DNA of 12,356 nucleotides, from the NCBI GenBank assembly GCA_034408745.1, contig JAWXCM010000380.1, positions 1 to 12,356 of the forward strand. The letters run 5' to 3'. Position 1 is the stretch's first letter. The number at the start of each line of letters is the position of its first letter. The notes beneath the pieces are model-generated. The model was given only the letters and a program-made list of their open reading frames with translations, did no database searches and had not been told where the DNA came from. This DNA is from JAWXCM01 sp034408745. GTDB lineage: Bacteria; Acidobacteriota; Terriglobia; Bryobacterales; Bryobacteraceae. Position numbers and translations under genes: made by a program. Shown in pieces: positions 5,764 to 12,356 of the stretch.

Positions 5764-6596
5764 CCGTTCCGCCCGAGCTCATTCAACGTTATAAGGAAGG
5801 GCGGCTTATTCCGTTTGTTGGCGCGGGAGTATCGATGTCTGTCACTTGGGATGGAGGTAAGAAGCGAGGACCATCGTGGAAAGAGCTAGTGGATCAGACC
5901 GCTCGGCTGCTCGGATTTGAAAATCCTGACCTGTTAAGGGCTCGCGGTACGGACCTTCAGGTATTGGAGTATTTCAAGTTGAAGCGGCATGAAATTGCAG
6001 ACTTAACGCATTGGCTTGCTAAAGAAATGCAACCGCCCGACGAGGCGCTCATGTTGTCGCCGATTCACGCTACACTGGCTGGGCTCACAAAGTGTCGAAT
6101 TTTTTACACAACCAACTATGACGACCTGCTTGAGCGTGGGCTAAAACTTCATGGCCGCACGCCAACAAAGATCGCGATAGAAGCTCACATGGGTAAGTAT
6201 CTGCCATCCGATCCCAGGGCCTGTGAAGTCGTGAAATTCCATGGCGATCTGAGCTATCCTACTGCAATGGTGTTGTCGGATTCAGATTACGAACGCCGAC
6301 TCAGGTTGGATACCGTGATGGACTTTCGGTTTCGCGCGGACCTTTTAGGTAGGGCTGTGTTGTTTATGGGATATAGTTTTCGCGACTGGAATGTCTCGTA
6401 TCTGTTTCGACTGGTTAACGACCAACTCAGCGGATTACCGGAATCATTGACAAAGCGAAGGGCGTACATCACTGTTCCTGATCCCTCGGACTTTGAGCTG
6501 AGGTTGTTCGACGACCGAAATATTGGCGTCATCTCCATTCCGGGATCGGCGCAAACTGAAGCAGTCGCAGAGCTTCTCATGGAGATAAGCAAGTGA
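5760..6596 (+). CDS. SIR2-family (sirtuin-like) protein, probable NAD hydrolase effector
   Basis: This 278-residue protein is a single SIR2-like domain. The NAD-binding GAGVS is at residues 21-25, after RLIPFV. TTNYDDLLE (117-125) holds the catalytic Asn-type motif, and KFHGDLSYP (159-167) supplies the catalytic His. VLSDSDY and FMGYSFRDWNVSYLF close the fold, as in the SIR2_2 group common in anti-phage systems. Such proteins typically deplete NAD once activated by a sensor. Both key motifs are intact, so activity is plausible. It carries no extra sensor domain, so regulation would have to come from its operon partners. The ATG at 5760 overlaps the previous stop (ATGA) and has AAGG about 12 bases upstream; a longer in-frame extension lies inside the methyltransferase gene and is rejected. 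Not a deacetylase: the Cys zinc site of true sirtuins is absent. Confidence 0.85.
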   Translation: MTVPPELIQRYKEGRLIPFVGAGVSMSVTWDGGKKRGPSWKELVDQTARLLGFENPDLLRARGTDLQVLEYFKLKRHEIADLTHWLAKEMQPPDEALMLSPIHATLAGLTKCRIFYTTNYDDLLERGLKLHGRTPTKIAIEAHMGKYLPSDPRACEVVKFHGDLSYPTAMVLSDSDYERRLRLDTVMDFRFRADLLGRAVLFMGYSFRDWNVSYLFRLVNDQLSGLPESLTKRRAYITVPDPSDFELRLFDDRNIGVISIPGSAQTEAVAELLMEISK

Positions 6597-7255
6597 CGAG
6601 TAACAAGATTGTTGTAACCTATGTAACTTCGAGTGACTATAAGATCCAGGAAAATATGATCGTTTGCTCGAAAGTAAAGCTCTCGAATAGCTTGCTTGTC
6701 GGAGATGTTTTCGACTTCAGAATCCGGCAAGTTCCTATAAAGGAAGTACTCGAAGTTGATTTAACCGTGATGGTTTTGGCCGAGGTAACTCAGGCCTACA
6801 GTGAGATTCGTGTTCCTTGTATCGTGGAACACGCAGGGCTGATCTTCGAGGGCCTTGAGCATGTAAGCTACCCTGGCGGACTGACGAAGCCGATGTGGAA
6901 CGCCCTTGGCAAGGACTTCGTCGAGGAAACCCAGTCAGAAGGACGGCGGGTCATGGCCCGCGCTGTCATTGCTTATTGCGATGGTATGACCGTAAAGACC
7001 TTTACTGGTGAAACTAAGGGCACAATCTGTAAGTTTCCGCGAGGTGCGAGGCCATTCTATTGGGACCCCGTTTTCGTACCCGACAATCCAGACGGAACAC
7101 AGGGAACTAGGACATATGCTGAGATAGTCGATGACGTGTCTCTTGGTCTTGAATATAAAGTAACTGCGCTTTCCCAGTCGACCAAAGCAATGGTTTCTTT
7201 CCTCGAATACAGGCGAACAACCGGCGATTGTGAGTTGTGGCCGCCGCTGGGCTGA
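6593..7255 (+). CDS. Divergent Ham1/RdgB-like nucleotide pyrophosphatase with altered active site
   Basis: Ham1/RdgB enzymes remove ITP, XTP and other abnormal purine triphosphates. This 220-residue protein follows the family layout: an initial KIVVTYVTSSDYKIQE (canonical 'T.N..K..E'), VPCIVEHAGLIFEGLE (75-89; canonical 'VEDTGL'), YPGGLTKPMW (93-102), TFTGETKGTI (136-145), and FYWDPVFVPD then GTRTYAEI (155-178; canonical 'FGYDPiF.P...TfAEm'). Two features are odd. The catalytic Asp of 'EDTGL' is His80, and the C-terminal 'SHR..A' nucleotide-binding motif is not recognisable (EYKVTALS instead). It could be a nucleotide sensor, or have changed chemistry or substrate. The GTG at 6593 lies six bases after GGAGAT and overlaps the SIR2 stop (GTGA). 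It is the last gene of the operon and visibly AT-richer than the flanks. Confidence 0.78.
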   Translation: MTSNKIVVTYVTSSDYKIQENMIVCSKVKLSNSLLVGDVFDFRIRQVPIKEVLEVDLTVMVLAEVTQAYSEIRVPCIVEHAGLIFEGLEHVSYPGGLTKPMWNALGKDFVEETQSEGRRVMARAVIAYCDGMTVKTFTGETKGTICKFPRGARPFYWDPVFVPDNPDGTQGTRTYAEIVDDVSLGLEYKVTALSQSTKAMVSFLEYRRTTGDCELWPPLG

Positions 7256-7300
7256 AGTTTCCGGGCATAACGCCAAGACGGATTCGGCAGTGCCGCGCCG

Positions 7301-7320
7301 GCCTCTCAGGCAGCGTTTTT
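7301..7320 (+). terminator. Weak terminator-like hairpin after the six-gene operon
   Basis: GCCT-CTC-AGGC can pair at 7301-7311 and is followed four bases later by TTTTT (7316-7320). The stem is only four pairs, so this is a weak candidate. Its position, 45 bases after the last operon stop and before the convergent SDR gene, is right for a terminator. Confidence 0.25.
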
Positions 7321-7357
7321 GCGAACGATCCGCGGAAGCTTGCAATGCAGAACCACT

Positions 7358-8134
7358 CTAGATGGTCATACAGCCGAAGCCGCCGTCGACTCGCAGGATG
7401 GAGCCTGTGACGAACGACGAAGCACCGTCGGCAGCGAGGTAGATGGTGGCGGCGGCGAGTTCGCGGGATTCGCCGAAGCGGTTCATTGGAGTGTGACACA
7501 GGATTTGGTTGGTACGCTCCTCGGTCAGCAGTCTGCGATTCTGCTCCGCGGGGAAGAAGCCGGGCAGGATGGCGTTGACGCGCACGCGGTGCGGGGCGAA
7601 CTCGCGGGCGAGGAACTTGGTGATCTGATTGACTCCGCCCTTTGCCACCGAGTAGGTGAACACCTTCGAGAGCGGCGGGTCCGACGAGGCCGACGAGATG
7701 TTGATGATGGAGCCGCCGTTGCCTGCTTCCACCAGGTGCTTGCCGAAGATCTGCGAGGCGAGGAAGACGCTTTTCAAGTCGACGTCGATGATGCGCTGCC
7801 ACTCGTCTTCACCGATCTCGAAGAACGGGGTGCCGGAGTTGATTCCGGCGGCGTTGAGCAGGATGTCGACGCGGCCCAGTTGTGCGAGCGTGGTCTCGAG
7901 CGAGTGCTGCAAATCGGCCTTGCTGGTGGCGTTGGCCGTGATGGCGACGGCTCGGCGGCCGAGGGCTCGGACCTGTTCGGCACGGGCTTCGGCGTTCTGC
8001 GGGTTGAGGTCGATGACGGCGATATCGGCGCCCGCCCCTGCAAGCGCCTGCGCCATTTCGCCAGCGAGCACTCCGCCTGCGCCGACGACGGCCGCAACCT
8101 TGCCCTCAAGTGAAAACAACTGTTGAATCAGCAT
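7358..8134 (-). CDS. SDR-family NAD-dependent oxidoreductase, mannonate-reductase-like
   Basis: This 258-residue protein is a classical short-chain dehydrogenase. The cofactor loop is GAGGVLAG (18-25), a variant of TGxxxGxG in which the last Gly is shifted by one. Asp42 at the end of strand 2 (VIDLN) favours NAD(H). LLNAAG (92-97) and the active-site Ser148, Tyr161, Lys165 (INISS and TYSVAKG) are present, with VRVNAILPGFF and the end FVTGSILRVDGGF. Full-length similarity in the middle (FGKHL..., GSIINISS, PLSKV, PGFF..QNR, ILxxTPMxRFG) recalls the SDR D-mannonate/fructuronate oxidoreductase group, so a sugar-acid substrate is likely but unproven. It starts 21 bases after ligD on the same strand and may be transcribed with it. 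No strong Shine-Dalgarno sequence precedes the ATG. Confidence 0.85.
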   Translation of the reverse strand: MLIQQLFSLEGKVAAVVGAGGVLAGEMAQALAGAGADIAVIDLNPQNAEARAEQVRALGRRAVAITANATSKADLQHSLETTLAQLGRVDILLNAAGINSGTPFFEIGEDEWQRIIDVDLKSVFLASQIFGKHLVEAGNGGSIINISSASSDPPLSKVFTYSVAKGGVNQITKFLAREFAPHRVRVNAILPGFFPAEQNRRLLTEERTNQILCHTPMNRFGESRELAAATIYLAADGASSFVTGSILRVDGGFGCMTI

Positions 8135-8155
8135 TTCGGTTGAAATTCCACGATA

Positions 8156-10729
8156 TCACCCGAGGAGCGAGGCGAGGCGTTTCAGCGCCGGTTCGAGCTT
8201 TTGGAGCTTTGTGAGGACGGGCTGGAAGAGGTCCCCGACGGTGCGGAAGCGCTCGACCGCATTGCCGATGTGGAAGTCGTGCGGGGAAAGGCCGGGCTTC
8301 ACCTCATCCCAGGCGAGGGGCGTGGCGACGGGCGCGCCATCGTAAGCCCGGAGCACGTAAGGTGACGCGATGGTCTTGCCGGAGCTGATCTGCAGATAGT
8401 CGAAGTAGACGCGGTTCTTGCGGCGCTTCTCCACCGAGCGCGGCGTGGTGAACAGGTCGGGCTTTTCCGCCAGCACCAACTGAGAAAGGATCTCGGCGAA
8501 TGAGCGGGCCTGTTCGAAGGTGTAGCGCGGCTCGATGGGAATGAACACGTGCATGCCATCGCCGCCCGTGGTCTTGGGATAGCCCCTGATGTGGATGTTA
8601 TCGAGCACCTTCTTCACCAGCAGCGCGGCCTCGACGATCTTGCTGTAGGGGCAGTCGACTGGATCGAGGTCGATGAGCACGTAGTCGGGGTAATCGAGGG
8701 TGCCGATGCGGCTCATCCATGGGTTCTGGTCGATGCAGGCGAGGTTGGCCAGGTAGAGCAGCGTGGCCCGGTCATCGCAGACGATGTAGCGGATGGGCTC
8801 ACCGCCGCGGTGATCGGACGGGATGGGCTCGATGCGCAGCCAGGAGGGGTAGCCCTCGGGAGTGTTCTTCTGGAAGAAGAAGTCGTCGTGGATCCCGCCG
8901 GGGTAGCGCTTGAGTGAAAGCGGGCGGTCCTTGAGACAGGGGACGAGTAAGTGGGCGACCGCGTCGTAGTAATTGATCACGTCGCGCTTGGTTACTTTGT
9001 CTTTCGGGTACCAGATCTTGTCGAGGTTGGTGAATTTCAGCGCGCGTCCGTCCACCTGCACCACGGCCTCTTTTTGTGATGGTGAGAGCAGCGCTCCGTC
9101 AGCGGACTTCGGCGGTGGCGGTTCTGGGGTGACTGCGGCGGGCTCGTCGATGGCGCGCTCGCGGATTACGTCCTTCGGATCGCGGTCGGCGCGCAGACCA
9201 AGGAACACAGGGGCTCGCAGACGGCCCCCTGAAGTCCACTCCACAAACTTGCACTCGCACACCATGCCCGGCTCCACCCAGGTGGCTTTGCGCAGCATGG
9301 CGGGCACTTTGGCGAACGGAGACTTCGGTGTCTCGAGCGCCTGAAGGCGATTGAAGATGTCGCGCAGCAACTTGTCGTCGAACCCCGTGCCGACGTTGCC
9401 GGCCCATTTCAGTTCATCGCCTTCGTATGTGCCGAGGACGAGGGAACTGAACGTGTCGCGCTCCCCATGGGTGTAACCGCAGATGACAAACTCCTGGCGG
9501 CTGGTGATCTTGATCTTCAGCCAGCACTTACTCCGGCGTTCCTCGTACTTACTGTCGGCGACTTTGGCCAGTACGCCCTCCAACCCCATCTGCCCCGCGG
9601 CGGCCACCATCTCATCGCCGTTGACGCGGAAGTGATCGGAGACCGCGATTCGATCTGACGGAGTCACGATGGCGGACAGCGCGCGCTTGCGCTCTTCGAG
9701 GGGCACGTTGCGCAGATCGTAGCCGTCCCAGTAGATGAGGTCAAAGAGGAACAGCTTCACGGGGGTCCGGCGGGAGAGATGCGCGATGCTGTTTGGGTCG
9801 GTCTGATGGATGCGCGGCTGGATTAGCTCAAAGCGCGACAGCCCCTTCTCGTCGAGCACCGCAATCTCGCCGTCGAGGATGGCGGTCTCGGCAGCGATGT
9901 GGTGGGGCAGGACGCTGAGCTCGGGGTACTGGCGGTCGTACGTATTGCCGTTGCGCGACTCCATGTGGAGGCGACCCTCGGTGAGGTAGATGATGGCGCG
10001 CACGCCGTCCCACTTGATCTCATAGATCCAGTTGCCCCCGGTGGGTGGGCGTGCGGCGGGGAAAGCGGCCATGGGCGTGATGGTCGATGGCATGGGACCC
10101 ATCTCCGCGCCTGGCAGGTCCTCCGGCCGCAGCCTCGATGCTTTCTTCTTCGGCTCCGGGGGCAAGTTCTCGGCGATCTCGCTCTGCGTGCGACCGGTCT
10201 TCACGCTGTAGGCGAGCAGCTCGATATCGAACTCATCGTCGGCAAACTGGTCGCGCTTTTTGATGAGCAGCCATTCATTGCCTTTGCCGCGGCCCTTCAT
10301 CAGGACGATGGCGAACTCGCCCTTGATCTTTTCCCCGTGCAGCCGGAACTTCAGGTCGCCGCGTGCGATCTGTTCCTCGGCTGCTCCGGTGCCGAGGAGG
10401 TCGAACGTACCTTTGTCCCACAGCATTACCGAGCCGCCGCCGTACTGGCCCTTCGGGATGTTGCCCTCAAACTCACCGTAATCGAGGGGGTGATCCTCCA
10501 CGTGCATGGCGAGTTGTTTGGCGAGCGGCACCAGCGACGGGCCTTTCGGTACCGCCCACGACTTCAGTGTGCCGGAGATCTCCAGCCGGAAATCGTAATG
10601 GAGGCGGGTCGCATCATGGCGCTGGATGTAGAAGCGACCCTGGGTGGCCTGATCGGGATCGACTGCCTCCGGCGCGGGCTCGGGGGTCTTGTCGAACTTG
10701 CGCTTTCGAACGTATTCACGCAGCGACAT
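8156..10729 (-). CDS. ligD: LigD: multifunctional NHEJ DNA ligase (phosphoesterase-ligase-polymerase)
   Basis: LigD joins double-strand breaks with Ku. In about 857 residues the domain order is 3'-phosphoesterase, ATP-dependent ligase, primase-polymerase, as in Pseudomonas LigD. The phosphoesterase (about 30-180) shows QRHDATRLHYDFRLE with catalytic His/Asp, then HVEDHPLDYGEFEG. The ligase (about 225-540) has the adenylated lysine in EIKWDGVRA (Lys239), AILDGEIAVLD, EGVLAK and WLKIK. The polymerase (about 560-850) has the metal-binding LIDLDP (Asp687, Asp689), KTTGGDGMHV and VYFDYLQ. All catalytic motifs are present, so it should be active. I chose the ATG at 10729 because GAGGG stands just upstream; a TTG four codons earlier is less likely. 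It overlaps the end of acpS by 14 bases. No Ku gene is in the window. Confidence 0.96.
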   Translation of the reverse strand: MSLREYVRKRKFDKTPEPAPEAVDPDQATQGRFYIQRHDATRLHYDFRLEISGTLKSWAVPKGPSLVPLAKQLAMHVEDHPLDYGEFEGNIPKGQYGGGSVMLWDKGTFDLLGTGAAEEQIARGDLKFRLHGEKIKGEFAIVLMKGRGKGNEWLLIKKRDQFADDEFDIELLAYSVKTGRTQSEIAENLPPEPKKKASRLRPEDLPGAEMGPMPSTITPMAAFPAARPPTGGNWIYEIKWDGVRAIIYLTEGRLHMESRNGNTYDRQYPELSVLPHHIAAETAILDGEIAVLDEKGLSRFELIQPRIHQTDPNSIAHLSRRTPVKLFLFDLIYWDGYDLRNVPLEERKRALSAIVTPSDRIAVSDHFRVNGDEMVAAAGQMGLEGVLAKVADSKYEERRSKCWLKIKITSRQEFVICGYTHGERDTFSSLVLGTYEGDELKWAGNVGTGFDDKLLRDIFNRLQALETPKSPFAKVPAMLRKATWVEPGMVCECKFVEWTSGGRLRAPVFLGLRADRDPKDVIRERAIDEPAAVTPEPPPPKSADGALLSPSQKEAVVQVDGRALKFTNLDKIWYPKDKVTKRDVINYYDAVAHLLVPCLKDRPLSLKRYPGGIHDDFFFQKNTPEGYPSWLRIEPIPSDHRGGEPIRYIVCDDRATLLYLANLACIDQNPWMSRIGTLDYPDYVLIDLDPVDCPYSKIVEAALLVKKVLDNIHIRGYPKTTGGDGMHVFIPIEPRYTFEQARSFAEILSQLVLAEKPDLFTTPRSVEKRRKNRVYFDYLQISSGKTIASPYVLRAYDGAPVATPLAWDEVKPGLSPHDFHIGNAVERFRTVGDLFQPVLTKLQKLEPALKRLASLLG

Positions 10730-11108
10730 TCGGACCCTCAAAGATGACGAATGCCATCCCGCTTTCGGCAGTGTGGGTGAGGGACAGCTGCACTGCCCGG
10801 ACTCCGAGTTTCTCCGCGATCTGTTTCGCTACGCCGTGCAGGCGCAGAGTGGGTCGGCCGCTGGGCAGGTTCACCACTTCGAAATCCTGCCAGGTGACGC
10901 CGCGGCGCCAGCCGGTGCCGAGCGCCTTCATGCCTGCCTCCTTGGCGGCAAAGCGCGCGGCATAGCGTTCGAACTTATTGGCTTTGCGCTGGACATAGGC
11001 GCGCTCCAGCGGCGTGTAAATGCGGTCGAGGAAGCGGTCCCCATACCGCTCTATCGAGGCGCGAATCCGGGGAACCTCGGCAAGGTCGATCCCCGTGCCG
11101 ACAATCAA
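10716..11108 (-). CDS. acpS: Holo-[acyl-carrier-protein] synthase
   Basis: AcpS moves the 4'-phosphopantetheine arm from CoA to a serine of apo-ACP, an essential step for fatty acid synthesis. In 130 residues the family signatures are MIVGTGIDLAEVPRI with magnesium-binding Asp8, FLDRIYTPLERAY, RFAAKEAGMKALGTG with Glu57, and the C-terminal VQLSLTHTAESGMAFVIFE. The start is a TTG at 11108 whose bases overlap the nikR stop (TTGA); no ATG is available near the conserved N-terminus. A rare start codon with a stop-start overlap suggests translation depends on ribosomes finishing nikR. The gene ends inside ligD. Confidence 0.95.
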   Translation of the reverse strand: MIVGTGIDLAEVPRIRASIERYGDRFLDRIYTPLERAYVQRKANKFERYAARFAAKEAGMKALGTGWRRGVTWQDFEVVNLPSGRPTLRLHGVAKQIAEKLGVRAVQLSLTHTAESGMAFVIFEGPNVAA

Positions 11109-11515
11109 AGCCGGGCTCCGGCGATAGCGAGGTGTCCGTGTTTGACGCCCTTGGTGCTGATCAGAGCGTCGGCGAGGCGGCGCACATCCTTCGACTGCCC
11201 TTTCATCACGATCACCTCCAGGCAGTTGTCGTGGTCGAGGTGGACGTGGAGAGTCGAAAGGATGTTGTGAAACGAATCGTGCTGCATATCTGTGAGCTTG
11301 TCGCTGAGCATGCGGACGTGGTGATCGTAGATCAGGGTGACGGTGGCCACCACGTGCGATTCGGGATTTTCGGACGTGATTCCGGCAAGCTGTTCGCGGA
11401 TCATGTCGCGAAAGGCCTCGGAGCGGCTGTTGTAGCCGCGCGTTGCGATGTGCTGGTCAAACTCCTCCAGCAGATCGGAATCGATGGCCACGCCGATTCG
11501 ACTCAGTTCGCCCAT
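11105..11515 (-). CDS. nikR: NikR-family nickel-responsive transcriptional regulator
   Basis: NikR is a ribbon-helix-helix repressor that binds DNA when nickel fills its C-terminal ACT-like domain. The 136-residue protein starts MGELSRIGVAIDSDLLEEFD, gives the ribbon-helix-helix, then GYNSRSEAFRDMIRE. The nickel ligands line up with those of the E. coli protein at a constant offset of three: His79, His90, His92 and Cys98 (LHVHLDHDNCLE). The ATG at 11515 was preferred over a start 13 codons upstream because similarity begins there. It is first in the nikR-acpS-ligD-SDR run. No nickel transporter gene is in the window, so its targets lie elsewhere. E. coli-type half-sites (GTATGA) are not visible just upstream. 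Confidence 0.93.
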   Translation of the reverse strand: MGELSRIGVAIDSDLLEEFDQHIATRGYNSRSEAFRDMIREQLAGITSENPESHVVATVTLIYDHHVRMLSDKLTDMQHDSFHNILSTLHVHLDHDNCLEVIVMKGQSKDVRRLADALISTKGVKHGHLAIAGARL

Positions 11516-11574
11516 GTGGCTTTCAGCGTAGCGGAGACGCCCAAAGATGAGCAAGCCGGGCTAGACTAACAAGA
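11516..11574. promoter_or_regulatory. Divergent promoter region between nikR and the zinc-ribbon gene
   Basis: Only 59 bases separate two divergent starts, so both promoters must lie here or inside the genes. On the plus strand TAGACT (11562-11567) could be a -10 for the zinc-ribbon gene. The start of transcription would then fall at about its GTG, a leaderless message, which would explain why no spaced Shine-Dalgarno is seen. No good -35 box accompanies it. On the minus strand GAAAG before the nikR ATG is a weak ribosome binding site. Confidence 0.35.
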
Positions 11575-12249
11575 GTGAACGATTTCTGTAGTTGCGGTGC
11601 TCAGCTCCCCGATGACGCAAAGTTTTGTCACAAGTGTGGCAAGCCGCAGGGAGATTTGCTGGAGCCTGAAACACCGGAACTTGAGGCGCCGCCTGTTGTG
11701 CCCATCCCGACTGCGAAAGCAATCGACGCGACCGCCGCGCCACCGGTCGCGGAGAGTCCAACGGGCGTCAGTTGGCGAAACCCGGTTGCGGTGCGGACGG
11801 CGTTCGCGGCGGGCGCGGTCTGCGCGATGTTGATCGTGGTGCCGATGCCGGCCATGCTGCAGTTGCTCTGGCAGCTGGTGCTGCTGTTTGCCGGCGGCTT
11901 CTTCGCCGTCTACCTGTTCAACCGGCGCACGAAGGCACAAGCCTCGCCGCGTGCCGGAGCGGCGCTGGGCTGGATGGTGGGTTTGTTCTGCTTCCTGATC
12001 ATGCTGGTGCTGTTTACGGTCAGCGTGGTGGCTATGTCTTCGACGGACGGCGGCCTGCAGGGCTCGTTCCGCGAGATGATTGCGCAACGAGGCAGCGCCG
12101 AGGTGACAGCGCAGTTCAATGAATGGCTGGAGTCGCCTTCTGGCGTGGGCACGTTCCTGTTTCTGATTCTGGCGACGACGTTCTTCATGCTGACGCTGGT
12201 GCCCGCACTCGGCGGACTGCTTGCGGCCAAGGTGCTGGAGAAGGACTAG
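11575..12249 (+). CDS. Zinc-ribbon multi-pass membrane protein of unknown function
   Basis: I do not recognise a named family. The 224-residue protein begins with a short zinc ribbon, Cys5-x-Cys7 and Cys18-x-x-Cys21 (FCSCG, FCHKCG); the first knuckle is one residue shorter than the usual CxxC. A Pro/Ala-rich linker follows (about 28-68). Then come hydrophobic stretches at about 73-95, 97-115, 129-153 and 190-214, giving about four membrane helices, with an amphipathic segment between the last two (about 157-188). Such 'zinc-ribbon plus membrane' proteins are common and mostly uncharacterised. The GTG start is dictated by the ribbon starting at residue 5. It is divergent from nikR; a link to metal handling is possible but only suggested by position. 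Confidence 0.75.
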   Translation: MNDFCSCGAQLPDDAKFCHKCGKPQGDLLEPETPELEAPPVVPIPTAKAIDATAAPPVAESPTGVSWRNPVAVRTAFAAGAVCAMLIVVPMPAMLQLLWQLVLLFAGGFFAVYLFNRRTKAQASPRAGAALGWMVGLFCFLIMLVLFTVSVVAMSSTDGGLQGSFREMIAQRGSAEVTAQFNEWLESPSGVGTFLFLILATTFFMLTLVPALGGLLAAKVLEKD

Positions 12250-12258
12250 CGGAGGACA

Positions 12259-12356
12259 CCGCCCCGCGAAGTCCGGGTGCCCCAGGTCGATGCCGGTATC
12301 CAGAATCGCCACCCGGATGCCCGCGCCGGAAAAGTTGCTGTTCACGGCCTTCGTCG
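12259..12356 (-). pseudogene. Fragment of a subtilisin-family (S8) serine peptidase
   Basis: Reading leftward from the window edge, the minus strand encodes TKAVNSNFSGAGIRVAILDT and then GIDLGHPDFAGR, the S8 motif around the catalytic Asp. Subtilases normally continue for about 200 more residues with the GHGTH and GTSMA motifs. Here the family resemblance stops at about 12259; the open frame continues as an antisense frame of the zinc-ribbon gene with Arg/His/Gln-rich sequence. The domain therefore looks truncated right at the 3' end of that neighbour. The N-terminal part lies outside the window, so I cannot tell whether that part is intact. Confidence 0.7.

Noticed and set aside
2122..7255. 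Retron, CBASS, Thoeris or Dsr assignment for the operon
   Set aside because: No reverse transcriptase, CD-NTase, TIR or large DSR-type SIR2 protein is present; SIR2 alone does not justify those names.
7107..7802. 231-codon minus-strand open frame spanning the operon end and SDR
   Set aside because: Arg/Pro/His-rich out-of-frame shadow that crosses two real genes on opposite strands.
7319..8113. Long plus-strand open frame opposite the SDR gene
   Set aside because: It is the antisense of a well-supported SDR gene; its translation is low-complexity Gly/Asp/Arg/Val-rich with no motif.
9899..10747. 282-codon plus-strand open frame opposite ligD
   Set aside because: Antisense of the phosphoesterase and ligase domains of LigD; high GC leaves few stops. 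No family likeness.

Overview
The window looks like an acidobacterial chromosome segment. This is an inference from gene content: a GC-rich nikR-acpS-ligD-SDR block, a PE-ligase-polymerase LigD, and a zinc-ribbon membrane protein. The block is interrupted by a lower-GC accessory island. Spot counts show the contrast: 19 of 60 bases are G/C at 6601-6660, inside the last island gene, against 39 of 60 at 8221-8280, inside ligD. No rRNA, tRNA, CRISPR array, transposase or integrase was recognised.

Region 1 (about 1-1680) is a scrapyard of small toxin-antitoxin-type modules. On the minus strand an intact brnA antitoxin follows a brnT toxin broken by a one-base frameshift. On the plus strand lie a DUF4926-type gene broken by a frameshift, an intact Phd/YefM antitoxin behind a palindromic operator, and a 22-codon stub of what may have been its toxin. 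Region 1675-2121 has no recognisable gene and forms the left edge of the island.

Region 2 (2122-7255, plus strand) is the centre of interest. It is a six-gene operon in which every junction overlaps (TAGTG, ATGA, ATGA, ATGA, GTGA). In order it encodes: a NadR/AAA_28-like P-loop kinase or NTPase; a Dam-like D12-class adenine-N6 DNA methyltransferase with a DPPF catalytic motif; a 513-residue fusion of a HARE-HTH domain, a COG4112-like NUDIX domain and a P-loop nucleotide-kinase-like domain; a TehB-like SAM methyltransferase; a stand-alone SIR2-family protein with its catalytic His; and a divergent Ham1/RdgB-like nucleotide pyrophosphatase that lacks the usual catalytic Asp. All but the DNA methyltransferase look able to act on nucleotides or small molecules (NAD, NTPs, SAM). 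I match this exact set to no named defence system that I know. I propose an uncharacterised defence or nucleotide-modification/sensing locus in which a DNA mark and a nucleotide signal are coupled to NAD-acting SIR2; this is inference.

Region 3 (7358-11515, minus strand) reads nikR > acpS > ligD > SDR, with overlaps or a 21-base gap between neighbours, and looks like ordinary core or semi-core chromosome. A divergent zinc-ribbon, multi-pass membrane protein follows at 11575-12249. The right edge holds a fragment of a subtilisin-family (S8) peptidase whose similarity stops just after the catalytic-Asp motif, back-to-back with the end of the zinc-ribbon gene.
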